Positions 51,035-60,455 of a stretch of 64,000 bases of DNA are shown piece after piece (position 1 is the stretch's first letter; the number at the start of each line of letters is the position of its first letter). The translations under genes and the position numbers were made by a program. The stretch lies in NCBI RefSeq assembly GCF_009498215.1, contig NZ_CP043498.1, positions 1,798,001 through 1,862,000 on the forward strand. Reading direction: 5' to 3'. This DNA is from Rhizobium grahamii (GTDB taxonomy: Bacteria; Pseudomonadota; Alphaproteobacteria; Rhizobiales; Rhizobiaceae). The notes beneath the pieces are model-generated. The model worked only from the letters and a program-made list of their open reading frames with translations, was not told the DNA's origin and did not search any database.

Positions 51035-51056
51035 GACGCCGGAGCAAACCGGCGTC
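51035..51056. terminator. Terminator between azlD and aminopeptidase P
   Basis: GACGCCGG and CCGGCGTC form a perfect 8-bp stem around AGCAAA between the two convergent stop codons. The T-rich tail is partial (ACCCTTGTTT), so it is probably a moderate bidirectional terminator. Confidence 0.6.
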
Positions 51057-51072
51057 ACCCTTGTTTCAGATC

Positions 51073-52908
51073 TCAGTATTCGAGTGGCAGCGTCGCGTTC
51101 TCTAGCCACGCCTTGACATCCCGGTCATGGATAAGCGGCATCAAGGCCTCACGCGTGCGTGCGTGATAGTCGTTGAACCAGTGCAGCTCGTCATGCGTTA
51201 GCAGTTCGGGTATCACGAGGCTGCGGTCGATCGGGCAAAAGGTCAGCGTTTCGAACCCGAGCATCGGCTGATCGCCGCCCTCGACTGCCTCCGCGTCGCG
51301 CACGTAGACGAGGTTCTCGATCCGGATCCCGAACGCACCCGGCCGGTAATAGCCGGGCTCGTTCGACAAGATCATCCCTGGTAGGAGCTCCTGCGTCGAC
51401 AATCGTGAAATCCGCTGTGGGCCTTCATGCACCGAAAGATACGAACCGACGCCATGGCCGGTGCCGTGGCCGAAATCCGCACCCGCGCGCCACAAGGCGA
51501 TGCGTGCCAGCGGATCGAGATCGCAGCCACGTGTCCCCTTCGGAAAGCGAGCCGTGCTGATCTGGATCATTCCCTTCAGGACGAGCGTGAAGAAGCGTCG
51601 CTGCTCTTCGCTGACGGACCCGATGCCAACGGTACGCGTAATATCCGTGGTGCCATTGATGTACTGCGCCCCGGAATCGATCAGGAACAGCTCGCCCGCC
51701 TCGAGTTTGCGATTCGACTCGGTGGTCACGCGGTAGTGCATGATGGCCGCATGTTCGCCAGCTCCCGAGATCGTGTCGAAGGAGATGTCCTTCAATGGAT
51801 TCTGCATGCTCTCGCCGACACGTGCACGGGCGGCCTCAAGCTTTTCCGCAACCTCGATCTCCGTCACCGTTCCAGGCTTCGTCTGCGACAGCCAATACAG
51901 GAACTCGACCATGGCCGCGCCGTCCTGAAGGTGCGCGGCGGCAGAGCCATTGATCTCCACGCTGTTCTTCACAGCGCGCGGCAGCTTCGCGGGATCTCCC
52001 CCCTCGACCACGATGCCGCCGGCCGCACGGATCATCTCCGAGAGACCGTAGGACGTCAGATCGGGGTCGATCAACACGCGACCTTCGTCCTTTGAAACGG
52101 CGGCAAGCTTGCCCTCGAGCGACGACGGCGGCAGCTGCTGGCAGAGCTGGGCAAGATAGGCTTCCGCCTCGATGCCGGTCTTGCGCTTGTCGAGGAAGAG
52201 ATCGGCCTTGCCGTCGGCATAGATGATCGCGCGCGCCAGCGGATGCGGCGTGTGCGGAACGTCACTGCCGCGAATGTTGAATATCCACGCGACCGAGGAC
52301 GAATCCGCAATCAGCACGGCCTTGAGGTCGCGCTTGGCAAGATCAGCCGCAATCGTCGCGAGCTTGTCCGTGGCCAGCACGCCAGCCTGGGCGATATTCT
52401 GAATATTGACGGCCCCGAGCGGCTCCTGCGGCCGGTCTTTCCAGAGGCGATCGAGCGGGTTGTGCGGCAGGATGACAAGCGTGCCGCCGATCTCGCTCAG
52501 CGCCTTTTCGAGACGTCGCACTTCCGCACCCGAATGCAGCCACGGATCGATGCCGAGCCTCAATCCTTTCGCGCCGTGCTTGGCAAGCCAGGCGTGCGGC
52601 GGCTCGTTGACAAGATCTCCGCCGGTAAAGACGGAGCCGTCTACCTGCTCGGCAAGCTGCGTTACATAACGGCCATCAACGAACACGATCGCCTGCGCTC
52701 TGGTGACCAGCGCCATGCCGGCCGAACCCGTGAAACCCGTCAGCCAGGCAAGACGCTCGGCGCAGGCCGGGACATATTCGCCGTTGAACTCGTCCGCCCG
52801 CGGCACGAGAAACGCATCAATCCCCAAGGCGTCGAAACTTTCGCGCAGACCGGAAACCCGATCGCGGCCGAATTGTGGCGTGGACGTGACTTCAAAAGAT
52901 TGGAACAT
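51073..52908 (-). CDS. pepP: Xaa-Pro aminopeptidase family protein
   Basis: 611 residues, the long three-domain form of aminopeptidase P with two creatinase-like N-terminal domains (DAFLVPRADEFNGEYVPACA; VLIADSSSVAWIFNIRGSDV) and a C-terminal pita-bread metallopeptidase domain. Metal-binding pieces are LIDSGAQYINGTTDITRTV (Asp pair), GHGTGHGVGSYLSVHEGP (His), LSNEPGYYRPGAFGIRIENL (Glu) and a final Glu in the last helix. It removes an N-terminal residue before proline using Mn2+ or a similar metal. The gene is single, between azlD and the small-protein region. Confidence 0.92.
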   Translation of the reverse strand: MFQSFEVTSTPQFGRDRVSGLRESFDALGIDAFLVPRADEFNGEYVPACAERLAWLTGFTGSAGMALVTRAQAIVFVDGRYVTQLAEQVDGSVFTGGDLVNEPPHAWLAKHGAKGLRLGIDPWLHSGAEVRRLEKALSEIGGTLVILPHNPLDRLWKDRPQEPLGAVNIQNIAQAGVLATDKLATIAADLAKRDLKAVLIADSSSVAWIFNIRGSDVPHTPHPLARAIIYADGKADLFLDKRKTGIEAEAYLAQLCQQLPPSSLEGKLAAVSKDEGRVLIDPDLTSYGLSEMIRAAGGIVVEGGDPAKLPRAVKNSVEINGSAAAHLQDGAAMVEFLYWLSQTKPGTVTEIEVAEKLEAARARVGESMQNPLKDISFDTISGAGEHAAIMHYRVTTESNRKLEAGELFLIDSGAQYINGTTDITRTVGIGSVSEEQRRFFTLVLKGMIQISTARFPKGTRGCDLDPLARIALWRAGADFGHGTGHGVGSYLSVHEGPQRISRLSTQELLPGMILSNEPGYYRPGAFGIRIENLVYVRDAEAVEGGDQPMLGFETLTFCPIDRSLVIPELLTHDELHWFNDYHARTREALMPLIHDRDVKAWLENATLPLEY

Positions 52909-53187
52909 GCTCGAAAACCTGATGTTGAGGACGAATCCCGCATTAGAGATTGGCCGCTATCCTATCGTAACTTCACGATGAATGGCAAAGACGTGAACGG
53001 CCGCGACACCAGCAGCCGGGTATTATTTTGGCGGAAATGAGGCATCCTTTTCGGGTTTGGCACGCTTTATGCATTCGCTGCATGGCTCCCATGAACGAAA
53101 CCCTCTGCCTCAATTTTTCTTAATAGCTATATAGTCGCCATCACGACGGTTCGAGACGGACCGCCAACCAACAAAAGGAATTTCAAC

Positions 53188-53361
53188 ATGACTGCCCCTC
53201 TGTCGCGCTTCGCTTACAGCAGCCCGGTACAGGCTGGCGAGCGCCAGACTGTGCGTCACGTCATCGGCTCGCGCCGCCCGCTGAATGAGGACACCCTCAA
53301 GCTGCTCGGCGCCGGTCAAAGAGTTACGCGCCACCAGGTCGCAACCAGCTACGCGTTCTGA
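53188..53361 (+). CDS. Small conserved-looking protein, 57 aa
   Basis: ATG to TGA encodes 57 residues: MTAPLSRFAYSSPVQAGERQ, TVRHVIGSRRPLNEDTLKLL, GAGQRVTRHQVATSYAF. It is basic, with no membrane segment. AAAAGGA lies 8 bases upstream, and codon usage is like that of the neighbouring genes, with third-position G or C. It lies alone in a 280-base AT-richer leader with its own region downstream, and is about 115 bases from a strong terminator. I do not recognise a domain. Similar short rhizobial ORFs are annotated as hypothetical. Likely a real gene, function unknown. Confidence 0.6.
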   Translation: MTAPLSRFAYSSPVQAGERQTVRHVIGSRRPLNEDTLKLLGAGQRVTRHQVATSYAF

Positions 53362-53477
53362 GCAACTCGCCGCTCCGTTCTCCTCCTCCCTCACAGGATC
53401 GGCGATCAGAACCAGTAGAAGCCCGCTCGAGCGCTCCTCCTCCTTCGAGCTCGCGGGATTGGCCGGGAAACCGGCTC

Positions 53478-53510
53478 AAGGCGGTGCCACTGGCACCGCC
53501 TTTTATTTTG
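53478..53510 (+). terminator. Strong intrinsic terminator
   Basis: AAGGCGGTGCC, loop ACT, GGCACCGCC with flanking TT form an 11-bp stem followed by TTATTTTG. It ends the small-protein transcript and lies 18 bases before the convergent prmA stop. Confidence 0.85.
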
Positions 53511-53527
53511 TCTTCAACGCTCGCCTC

Positions 53528-54406
53528 TCACGGACGATCGAGATGGATCGTCACCCAGCCATTGCGCCAGATCGTACGCACATGGCGAAGATGTGCACCA
53601 TTATAGGCGGCGAGTACCTTCCAGCGTTGAGACGCGAGAATGCCCGAGAGAATGACGGAGCCGCCGGGCGCGAGATGATTGACGAGCTGCGGCGCCATCT
53701 TGATCAGCGGTCTCGCCAGGATGTTGGCGATGATAAGGTCGAACGGACCGTTCTCGGCAAATGCCGTCGAATGAAAGCCCGGTGCCGTCACCGCCTTGAT
53801 GCCGGATGCGATCCCATTGGCGCGTACATTCTCGGCGGCAACCCGCGTCGCGATCGGATCGATGTCCGTTGCGAGCACCGGAATGTTCTTCAGCTTGCGA
53901 ACGGCGATCGCCAAGACGCCGCTGCCGGTTCCAAGATCGAGGGCATTGCGGACGCGCCGTGCCCGCACCACGCGATCGATCGTTTCCAGGCAGCCCGCCG
54001 TGGTGCCGTGATGACCGGTGCCGAATGCCTGGCCGGCCTCGATCTCGATAGGTATGTCGCCCATGCGCACCTTGTCGCGATCATGAGATCCGTGGACGAG
54101 GAACCGCCCTGCCCGCACCGGCTTCAGCCCTTCGAGGGACTTGGCCACCCAGTCGACGTCGGGAATGACCTCCCGTTCCACAGTCGCCCAGGGAAACGCG
54201 TGCTTCAGAGCCTCCTCGACGCGAGACCGCACCTCGGCCTCGTCTTCGCGCATCATGTAGACCGACGCTTCCCATATGTCCTTTTTCTCGTCGATCTCCG
54301 TCGTCGCGATCGCGAAATCTTCTTCGCCGAACACCTCGCTCAGCAGGTCGAGGATCTCACCGGCAAGAACTTCGGTGGTCGTGACGTAAAGGCGTATTTC
54401 ACTCAA
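53528..54406 (-). CDS. prmA: Ribosomal protein L11 methyltransferase
   Basis: 292 residues. It has an N-terminal substrate domain (EIRLYVTTTEVLAGEILDLL) and a class I SAM methyltransferase domain: IEAGQAFGTGHHGTTAGCLE, then motif I LDLGTGSGVLAIAVRKL, the acidic DIDPIATRVAAEN, and IIANILARPLIKMAP. It trimethylates several sites of ribosomal protein L11. It is last in a minus-strand operon, 15 bases after the FAD monooxygenase gene. Confidence 0.95.
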   Translation of the reverse strand: MSEIRLYVTTTEVLAGEILDLLSEVFGEEDFAIATTEIDEKKDIWEASVYMMREDEAEVRSRVEEALKHAFPWATVEREVIPDVDWVAKSLEGLKPVRAGRFLVHGSHDRDKVRMGDIPIEIEAGQAFGTGHHGTTAGCLETIDRVVRARRVRNALDLGTGSGVLAIAVRKLKNIPVLATDIDPIATRVAAENVRANGIASGIKAVTAPGFHSTAFAENGPFDLIIANILARPLIKMAPQLVNHLAPGGSVILSGILASQRWKVLAAYNGAHLRHVRTIWRNGWVTIHLDRP

Positions 54407-54421
54407 GGTCGGTCTTTCCCG

Positions 54422-55552
54422 TTATTGTGCGCCATCGATCCATGGCGGAGACGGCGTATCATATCCGGAAACGCCGCGAAGCAGTTCTTGTGAAAATGCA
54501 GGTATTCTGAAAAGCACAGGCACGACAAGATCGCGCAGCGTGATCGACAGCGGATTGTGCATGGTGATCATCGATGTCAGCTGCCGGGTCTGCTTCAGGA
54601 CCGTCATGACAGCCGGCATGCGCAACGAGGAATACTCGGCCTCGCGCCCTTCCGAAATCAGCCAGGCCAGCCAGCACGCGTCTTCTATGCCGAGATTCAT
54701 GCCCCGAGCGCCTGCCGGTGAATGGATATGCGCGGCATCGCCGGCAAGAAAGACGCTGCCCTTCGCCATCGCCTCGACATGGCGGAAATGGATGCGGAAA
54801 TCGGACGCCCATACCCGTTCGGCGACCGGCGCCGGATGAACGATGCGGCTTTCGAAATCCGCCAGCGTCGAGATATAGCGCAGCACATCGCGTTCCACCG
54901 GCAAGCGTCCGATCATGCCGGGATCGACAAGATTGATTTCGGCGAAGTTGGGATCGATGTCGCGGGTATAGCGAAAGTCCGCAAGATAGAAACTGCTCTC
55001 CAGCGCATCACCGGGAAATCCGAAGCCGATCGCCCGTCGCACGGCAGAGTGCGCTCCATCGGCCGCGACAACGATATCGAAAGAAGCGACTTCCTCCGAT
55101 CCGTCGTGCTTGCGCAATGTCACATGGGGCTTTGCAGCGTCGAGCGAGAGTTTCTCGACGGACGTTTTCCATTCCGGCGCGACTTCATAGTTCGAAAGCG
55201 CGCCGATAAGCAGCCGCTCGGTATGACCCTGCGCGAGCGCATAGAGAGCGCCGTAGGCCCCCGGTATCCGTGTCGTATCAAGGGAGACGAGCGTCCGGTT
55301 CTTCGAGACGATCCGAAACCGCTTGAGCTGATGCGCTTCCTGCAGGATGGCGTCGCTGACACGCGAAGGCGAGAGCAGCGTCAGCGTGCGGGCGTTGACA
55401 CCGAGGGCACGACTTTCGACGAGCGGCACGGGACCGGCATCACGATCGACAACCCGGGGACGAAATCCCCGCCGCGCCAGTTCGAGAGCCGCCGTCAGGC
55501 CGGTCGTGCCGGCTCCCACGATGAGGATGCTTCGGTGTCCGGACGGCGACAT
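54422..55552 (-). CDS. FAD-dependent monooxygenase
   Basis: 376 residues of the PHBH/UbiH-type flavoprotein monooxygenases. The FAD motif is ILIVGAGTTGLTAALELARR, the second site DIVVAADGAHSAVRRAIGFG is the usual DG motif, and FLAGDAAHIHSPAGARGMNL, then GIEDACWLAW, is the GD motif. These enzymes hydroxylate aromatic or related substrates with NAD(P)H and O2. The substrate is unknown. It lies 4 bases after the SCO gene and 15 before prmA, an unusual trio; functional coupling is not obvious. Confidence 0.88.
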   Translation of the reverse strand: MSPSGHRSILIVGAGTTGLTAALELARRGFRPRVVDRDAGPVPLVESRALGVNARTLTLLSPSRVSDAILQEAHQLKRFRIVSKNRTLVSLDTTRIPGAYGALYALAQGHTERLLIGALSNYEVAPEWKTSVEKLSLDAAKPHVTLRKHDGSEEVASFDIVVAADGAHSAVRRAIGFGFPGDALESSFYLADFRYTRDIDPNFAEINLVDPGMIGRLPVERDVLRYISTLADFESRIVHPAPVAERVWASDFRIHFRHVEAMAKGSVFLAGDAAHIHSPAGARGMNLGIEDACWLAWLISEGREAEYSSLRMPAVMTVLKQTRQLTSMITMHNPLSITLRDLVVPVLFRIPAFSQELLRGVSGYDTPSPPWIDGAQ

Positions 55553-55556
55553 GGGA

Positions 55557-56159
55557 TCATCCCTTGTTGACGAGGTTCTCCAGCTTTTTTACCGCCGTAT
55601 CGGGATTTTCTCCATAGGCGATCGTACCCGAGAAGCGCCCGGCAGAATCCAACAGGAAGACCGAGGCCGTATGGTCCATTGTATAGTCGCCGTTCGGGTT
55701 GTTCTCGTCTACGGGGACCTTCTTGGCGTAGACGCGGTATCCCTTGATGACATCGGCGACCTTATCCGGTGCGCCCGATATGCCGACGATCCGCTTCGAC
55801 ACGTTCGACACATACTGGTTCATGACATCGGGCGTATCCCGCTCGGGATCGACGGTCACGAAATAGGCCTGCAACCTGTCGCCCTTGGGATCGACTTTCT
55901 CCAGCCAGCCATTCATTTCGAACAGCGTCGTCGGGCAGACTTCCGGGCAATGAGTAAAACCGAAGAACAGCGCCGTCGGCTTGCCCCGGAACGCCTGCTC
56001 GGTAATCGGCTGGCCATTCTGTGCGACAAGCGTGAACGGAACGCCGAACGGCCCATCGGACATTGCTTCCTTGGTCTTGGTGACGTTGAGCGTCAGCCAG
56101 CCAAGAATGCCTGCCATCAGCAACACGGCAACCCAGACGGCGATGCGTACAGTCTTCAT
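55557..56159 (-). CDS. SCO family copper protein (SenC/PrrC)
   Basis: 200 residues. One N-terminal membrane anchor (IAVWVAVLLMAGILGWLTLN) precedes a thioredoxin-like domain. The copper ligands are Cys71 and Cys75 in HCPEVCP, and His163 in TMDHTASVFLL. SCO proteins deliver copper to, or reduce the cysteines of, the CuA site of cytochrome c oxidase. It leads a minus-strand operon. A 14-bp G/C palindrome lies about 104 bases upstream of its start. Confidence 0.93.
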   Translation of the reverse strand: MKTVRIAVWVAVLLMAGILGWLTLNVTKTKEAMSDGPFGVPFTLVAQNGQPITEQAFRGKPTALFFGFTHCPEVCPTTLFEMNGWLEKVDPKGDRLQAYFVTVDPERDTPDVMNQYVSNVSKRIVGISGAPDKVADVIKGYRVYAKKVPVDENNPNGDYTMDHTASVFLLDSAGRFSGTIAYGENPDTAVKKLENLVNKG

Positions 56160-56262
56160 CGTTCTACTTTCCCGGAAGGATTAAAGCTCTTTCGCGCCTG
56201 ATATCCTTTCGATCGGCATGGCGCAATTCAACAAGACGTTTCCCGGCCGCGGTTTATTGCCA

Positions 56263-56276
56263 TCCCCCCGGGGGGA
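56263..56276. promoter_or_regulatory. G/C-tract palindrome upstream of the SCO gene
   Basis: TCCCCCCGGGGGGA, six C then six G, is a perfect 14-bp palindrome in the gap between the SCO gene and the divergent chemoreceptor. CsoR/RcnR-family metal sensors bind G/C-tract palindromes of this type, and the adjacent gene handles copper. No CsoR gene is present here, so this is a suggestion. Confidence 0.45.
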
Positions 56277-56445
56277 CGCATATCGTTAGCAATAGCTTAA
56301 AGAAACACATCTATATTTAGCCATGGATGGAACGACCCAAAAGTTCGAAGGCATGACGTCTGTCTGGTAGGCACCCCTGCCCGATTATCCGCCTGTGAGC
56401 GAAAGAAACATGCCCGCGCCCAGGCGCGGAGGGGATAGTCTTCAC

Positions 56446-58410
56446 ATGACACATGCGAAAGTGCGCAAGAGCCTCTCTGTCAGCCAGAGGCTTGGAACGC
56501 TTGCGGGCGCCGCCTTCATCGGCTTCGGCTCCATGCTGGCGGTCGGTTGGTACGAGAATGGGGTGGTCGATGGCGCCCTGCGCCGCGCCAATGAAATCCA
56601 GGTGAGCGTCGATCATATCAACGCCATGCGCATAGCCAATCTGACACTGGTTCTGGCGGCCATGGATACGATCGTCGACCACGGCGATAAGGCCGTTTCG
56701 CCGGAACGGATCGCACTGATGAATGCATCGCTCGAGACACTTTCCGGTAGCTCGAGAGAGACGCACATGCTGGCCGACGAACTAAAAGCGGCCAATCTCC
56801 TCGCCACTTTTGATGCCGATGTCGCCTCCTTGAAGCAGAAGATTCTGGGAGACCTCAAGGCCGCCGTGGAAGCTGGCGCGCCGGACAGCGAGTTCGACAA
56901 GCTTGACGATGCCATCGACAAGGGCGGCAACAAGCTCACGGCAACTCTTGATCAGCTCGCGATTGATGGTGGTGCCGTTGCCAAGAAGCGTGTCGACGAC
57001 GCGAACGCCATCTCACAGAACGCCGTCTATATCCAGCTCGGCCTCGGCATCATCGCGATCCTGATCATGGGCATGCTGCAGTACATTCATGGCGGCTCCA
57101 TTCGGCGCGGCATCGACGCCGTCCGCAAGAGCATGCAACGCATCATGAGCGGCGACATAAACAGCCTCGTTCCCGCGACCGATCGCGGCGACGAGATCGG
57201 CGACATGGCGCGCGCCGCGGAAAGCTTTCGCCAGGCCGCGATCGACAAGCAGGCGCTCGAAGCCCGCAGCGAAAGCGAACGCCAGCAGAGCGACGCCGAG
57301 CGCCGCAGCCGCGACGCGGCCAAGCTCGCCGATACCGAAGAGCTGAGCAAGGCGGTAGGCGAACTCGGTCAGGCGCTGACACGTCTTGCCGCAGGTGACG
57401 TCACCGTCACGATCGAGCGCGCCTTCAAGCCGGAATTGGAACCGCTGCGCGCCGACTTCAACCGGACCACCGCGACACTTCGCCAGACGATGTCAGGCAT
57501 CTCCCAGAATGGCTCTTCCATCCAGGCAAACAGCCGGCAGATGCGCTCAGCCGCCGACGACCTTGCAAAGCGCACGGAGCAACAGGCAGCCTCACTCGAG
57601 GAGACCTCGGCGGCCCTCGACGAGATCACCGCGACGGTTCGCAACGCGACCAGCCGCGCCGAAGAGGTCGGCCACATGGTCGCCCATACCCGCCAGAGCA
57701 CGGCGAAATCGGATGTGGTCGTGACCGATGCGATGGCCGCCATGGAGCGAATCGCCACTGCTTCGCGCGAGATCGGAACGATCATCAACGTCATCGATGA
57801 AATTGCCTTCCAGACCAACCTGCTTGCGCTGAACGCAGGCGTCGAGGCAGCTCGCGCGGGCGAAGCCGGCAAGGGCTTCGCGGTCGTTGCGCAGGAAGTG
57901 CGTGAGCTTGCCGGCCGGGCCGCAGGTGCTGCCAAGGATATCAAGGCTTTGATCGGAAAATCCAACACCGAGGTAAAGGCTGGCGGTGAACTCGTGACTG
58001 CCGCCGGCGAGGCGCTTCGCCAGATCGGCGAAGATGTTTTGCGGATCGACGAACATGTTAAATCAATCGTAACCTCTGCACGCGAACAATCCACCGGACT
58101 GAACGAAATCAATACGGCCATCAGCCAGATGGACCAGGTCACGCAGAAAAACGCGGCCATGGTGGAAGAAACGAACGCAGCAAGCCACGCGCTCGCCACC
58201 GATGCCGACGGCCTGATCCATTTGATCCAGACGTTCAAGATCGGCGAAGGCATGAATGCCCGTTCCACGCCGCGGGAAGCCACAGCAGTCTCGCATCCGA
58301 AACCATCACCCGCACGAAGCCTCATCGGCAAGGTCGCGGGCGCATTCAGCGGCGGTGCAACCGCCAGAGCCATGGCCGCACCGGCCGGAGACAACTGGGA
58401 AGAATTCTGA
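56446..58410 (+). CDS. Methyl-accepting chemotaxis protein
   Basis: About 654 residues. The first membrane helix ([20 protein letters not shown]) precedes a ~150-residue periplasmic four-helix sensor; the second helix ([20 protein letters not shown]) is followed by HAMP ([20 protein letters not shown]) and the signalling domain with hairpin tip [20 protein letters not shown] and [20 protein letters not shown]. The C-terminus ends NWEEF, resembling the NWETF pentapeptide that tethers CheR. ATG 56446 is chosen because GGAGGGG lies upstream; a GTG at 56395 would add 17 residues. cheW follows by 2 bases, so receptor and coupler are one transcript. The ligand is unknown. Confidence 0.92.
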   Translation: MTHAKVRKSLSVSQRLGTLAGAAFIGFGSMLAVGWYENGVVDGALRRANEIQVSVDHINAMRIANLTLVLAAMDTIVDHGDKAVSPERIALMNASLETLSGSSRETHMLADELKAANLLATFDADVASLKQKILGDLKAAVEAGAPDSEFDKLDDAIDKGGNKLTATLDQLAIDGGAVAKKRVDDANAISQNAVYIQLGLGIIAILIMGMLQYIHGGSIRRGIDAVRKSMQRIMSGDINSLVPATDRGDEIGDMARAAESFRQAAIDKQALEARSESERQQSDAERRSRDAAKLADTEELSKAVGELGQALTRLAAGDVTVTIERAFKPELEPLRADFNRTTATLRQTMSGISQNGSSIQANSRQMRSAADDLAKRTEQQAASLEETSAALDEITATVRNATSRAEEVGHMVAHTRQSTAKSDVVVTDAMAAMERIATASREIGTIINVIDEIAFQTNLLALNAGVEAARAGEAGKGFAVVAQEVRELAGRAAGAAKDIKALIGKSNTEVKAGGELVTAAGEALRQIGEDVLRIDEHVKSIVTSAREQSTGLNEINTAISQMDQVTQKNAAMVEETNAASHALATDADGLIHLIQTFKIGEGMNARSTPREATAVSHPKPSPARSLIGKVAGAFSGGATARAMAAPAGDNWEEF

Positions 58411-58412
58411 TC

Positions 58413-58883
58413 ATGAACAACACCGTCATCAACCAGACCGGCTCGCATCTCGAGATCGTCTCCTTCCATCTCGGCGAGCAGGAATTCTGCATCGACATCA
58501 TGGCGATCCGCGAAATCCGCGGCTGGGCGCCAGTGACGCCGATGCCGCACACGCCGCCTTACGTCCTCGGCCTCATCAACCTGCGCGGCGCGGTTATCCC
58601 CGTCATCGACATGGCCTGCCGCCTCGGCATGAAGATGACGGAGCCCTCCGAGCGCTCCGCCATCATCGTCACCGACATCGCCGGCAAGCTCGTCGGTCTT
58701 CTGGTCGAACAGGTTTCCGACATGATGACCATCAAGAGCGAAGACCTGCAGCCGGCACCGGAAATCATTCCGGAAGCCCAGCGCGCCTTCTGCCGCGGCA
58801 TCGTGGCGCTCGAAAAGACGATGGTCTGCTTCCTCAACCTCGACACCGTCATCGCCGACGAATTGACCCGCGAAGCCGCCTGA
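58413..58883 (+). CDS. cheW: Chemotaxis coupling protein CheW
   Basis: 156 residues of CheW: EIVSFHLGEQEFCIDIMAIR, EIRGWAPVTPMPHTPPYVLG, LINLRGAVIPVIDMACRLGM, and LVGLLVEQVSDMMTIKSEDL. CheW bridges chemoreceptors and the CheA kinase. It starts 2 bases after the chemoreceptor stop and is followed by a strong terminator, so this is a two-gene receptor-coupler operon away from any che cluster in view. Confidence 0.95.
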   Translation: MNNTVINQTGSHLEIVSFHLGEQEFCIDIMAIREIRGWAPVTPMPHTPPYVLGLINLRGAVIPVIDMACRLGMKMTEPSERSAIIVTDIAGKLVGLLVEQVSDMMTIKSEDLQPAPEIIPEAQRAFCRGIVALEKTMVCFLNLDTVIADELTREAA

Positions 58884-58926
58884 TAGAATCGACCGGCCTC
58901 ATGGAGGCCCAACGGCAAAACTTTCG

Positions 58927-58962
58927 AACCGCTCGCACCGGACCGTTGCGAGCGGTTTTTTT
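58927..58962 (+). terminator. Terminator of the chemoreceptor-cheW operon
   Basis: AACCGCTCGCA and TGCGAGCGGTT form an 11-bp stem around a 9-base loop, followed by a run of seven T (58956-58962). A textbook intrinsic terminator. Confidence 0.92.
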
Positions 58963-59052
58963 CATGGCCGCCAGCCGTGCCTGTCGCGTGCTACCGTCTG
59001 AACAAAGCGCGCGGATGAGCGTTCGGATCGGAGCAGCAAAAGGATATCGGAG

Positions 59053-59463
59053 ATGAGCGACGATAAGGCCCGCCACACCGGAGGATGCGCCTGCGGTGCG
59101 ATCCGCTACCGGATAGACGAGGCGCCGCTCGCAAGCGGCATCTGCCATTGCCGGACATGCCGCAAGGTCGCATCCGCCACCACGCTGCCATTCGTCACCT
59201 TCCCGGTGCGAACGCTGGTATACGAACAAGGGAAACCGAGCGCCTTCGCCTCGTCGAAGGGCGTCATGCGCACCTTCTGCGGATCATGCGGCTCCCCGAT
59301 CAGCTATCAGAACGATGCTGACCCCGATCTCGTAGACATAATGACCGTTAGCCTCGATGATCCGGACGCCTACCGCCCGACTTTTCACGTCTGGACATCC
59401 GAGAAGGTGGCATGGGACGTCATCTGCGATGAGCTGCCCGCCTACCCACGCGGACGCGCGTAG
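59053..59463 (+). CDS. GFA family (CENP-V/GFA domain) protein
   Basis: 136 residues with the zinc-binding cysteines of the GFA family: Cys12 and Cys14 (GGCACGAIRYR), Cys31, Cys33 and Cys36 (CHCRTCRKVASATT), and Cys76 and Cys79 (FCGSCGSPISY). The family is named after a glutathione-dependent formaldehyde-activating protein, but the activity of most members is unknown. GGAG precedes the ATG by about 5 bases. It converges on the aldose epimerase gene. Confidence 0.9.
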   Translation: MSDDKARHTGGCACGAIRYRIDEAPLASGICHCRTCRKVASATTLPFVTFPVRTLVYEQGKPSAFASSKGVMRTFCGSCGSPISYQNDADPDLVDIMTVSLDDPDAYRPTFHVWTSEKVAWDVICDELPAYPRGRA

Positions 59464-59499
59464 AGCTGCCCGCCTTGACCGCGACCAACGCCCCGGAAG

Positions 59500-60372
59500 C
59501 TACTCGTTGACGATCTCGACCGTGAACGCAAAGCGTCTCACCTCGCCGGGCGGCAATGTCAGGCTGTAAGGCCGCTTCGCAAGTTCCTTAGAACCATCCT
59601 TTTCGGCTGCCATTCCGTGCCAGGGTTCGACGCAGAGGAACGGCGCACCCGGCTTTTGCCAGAGCGCCAGATTGGGCAGATTCTCAAAGGTGAAATGCAA
59701 CGACGGCCCACCCTCGGCGCCGTAGCGTAGCCCCTTGCCTGCGCCCTCGGGAAAGATCATCGCATCCTGCTTGAACATGCTGGGATCAAGCACAAGCCTG
59801 CCCGCCTTGAAGGGCGATGCCAGCTTTCCGGGCGCGATCAACCCGCCCTCAAGCCGAGCCAGGGCAGGCTCTGCCTGATTGTCGAGCGTTACGATGTGGT
59901 CCTGCCCTGCAGCGTCAGGCAACGGCCAGACGAAGGCGGGGTGGAAGCCTAGCCCGAAGGGCATCGGCCTCTCGTCGCGATTGGAGACCTCGGCGACAAC
60001 TGTCAGCTTCCGGCCCTCGAGCACATGCTCGACCGCCAGAAGGAATTCGAACGGAAAGACCGCCTTTGTCGCCGGCGATGACGCAAGCTCATAGCGGCAC
60101 ATGGTGTCGCTGGAGGAAGCAAGCGTGAATTCCGCCCGCCGGGCAAAGCCGTGCTGGTTCATCGGATAGCTCTGGCCGTCGATCATCACTGCATCGCCAG
60201 GCGCCTTGCCGACGATGGGAAACAGGACGGGGGAACGCCCGTTCCAGAAAGCAGCGTCGCCGTTCCAGAGCCACGACTTTCCGTCACTGGTGTCGAGCGC
60301 CTGCATCTCCGCCCCAAACGAGGAGACGTCAACTGTAAGGTATTGGTTGGCAATCCGTTTCAGGCTTGGCAT
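59500..60372 (-). CDS. Aldose 1-epimerase family protein
   Basis: 290 residues of the galactose mutarotase-like fold: VDVSSFGAEMQALDTSDGKS, LWNGDAAFWNGRSPVLFPIV, the catalytic-region HGFARRAEF, and FGLGFHPAFVWPLP carrying the second conserved histidine. Members (LacX/YihR-like or D-hexose-6-phosphate epimerase-like) interconvert anomers of sugars. ATG 60372 follows AGAGGA by 6 bases. The sugar specificity is unknown. It lies 83 bases downstream of creA. Confidence 0.9.
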   Translation of the reverse strand: MPSLKRIANQYLTVDVSSFGAEMQALDTSDGKSWLWNGDAAFWNGRSPVLFPIVGKAPGDAVMIDGQSYPMNQHGFARRAEFTLASSSDTMCRYELASSPATKAVFPFEFLLAVEHVLEGRKLTVVAEVSNRDERPMPFGLGFHPAFVWPLPDAAGQDHIVTLDNQAEPALARLEGGLIAPGKLASPFKAGRLVLDPSMFKQDAMIFPEGAGKGLRYGAEGGPSLHFTFENLPNLALWQKPGAPFLCVEPWHGMAAEKDGSKELAKRPYSLTLPPGEVRRFAFTVEIVNE

Positions 60373-60411
60373 CGGGCATCCTCTTCGATTTGACTCGCGG
60401 CGGACCATATC

Positions 60412-60447
60412 TGCGCCAACCGCCGATTTCCATCGGCAGTTGGCGCA
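60412..60447 (-). terminator. Long hairpin between creA and the epimerase gene
   Basis: TGCGCCAAC and GTTGGCGCA (9 bp), a C-A mismatch, then GCCGAT and ATCGGC (6 bp) around TTCC make a long near-perfect stem 9 bases after the creA stop. No T-run follows, so it may be a terminator or an RNA-stabilising element. Confidence 0.55.
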
Positions 60448-60455
60448 ACACGCCC

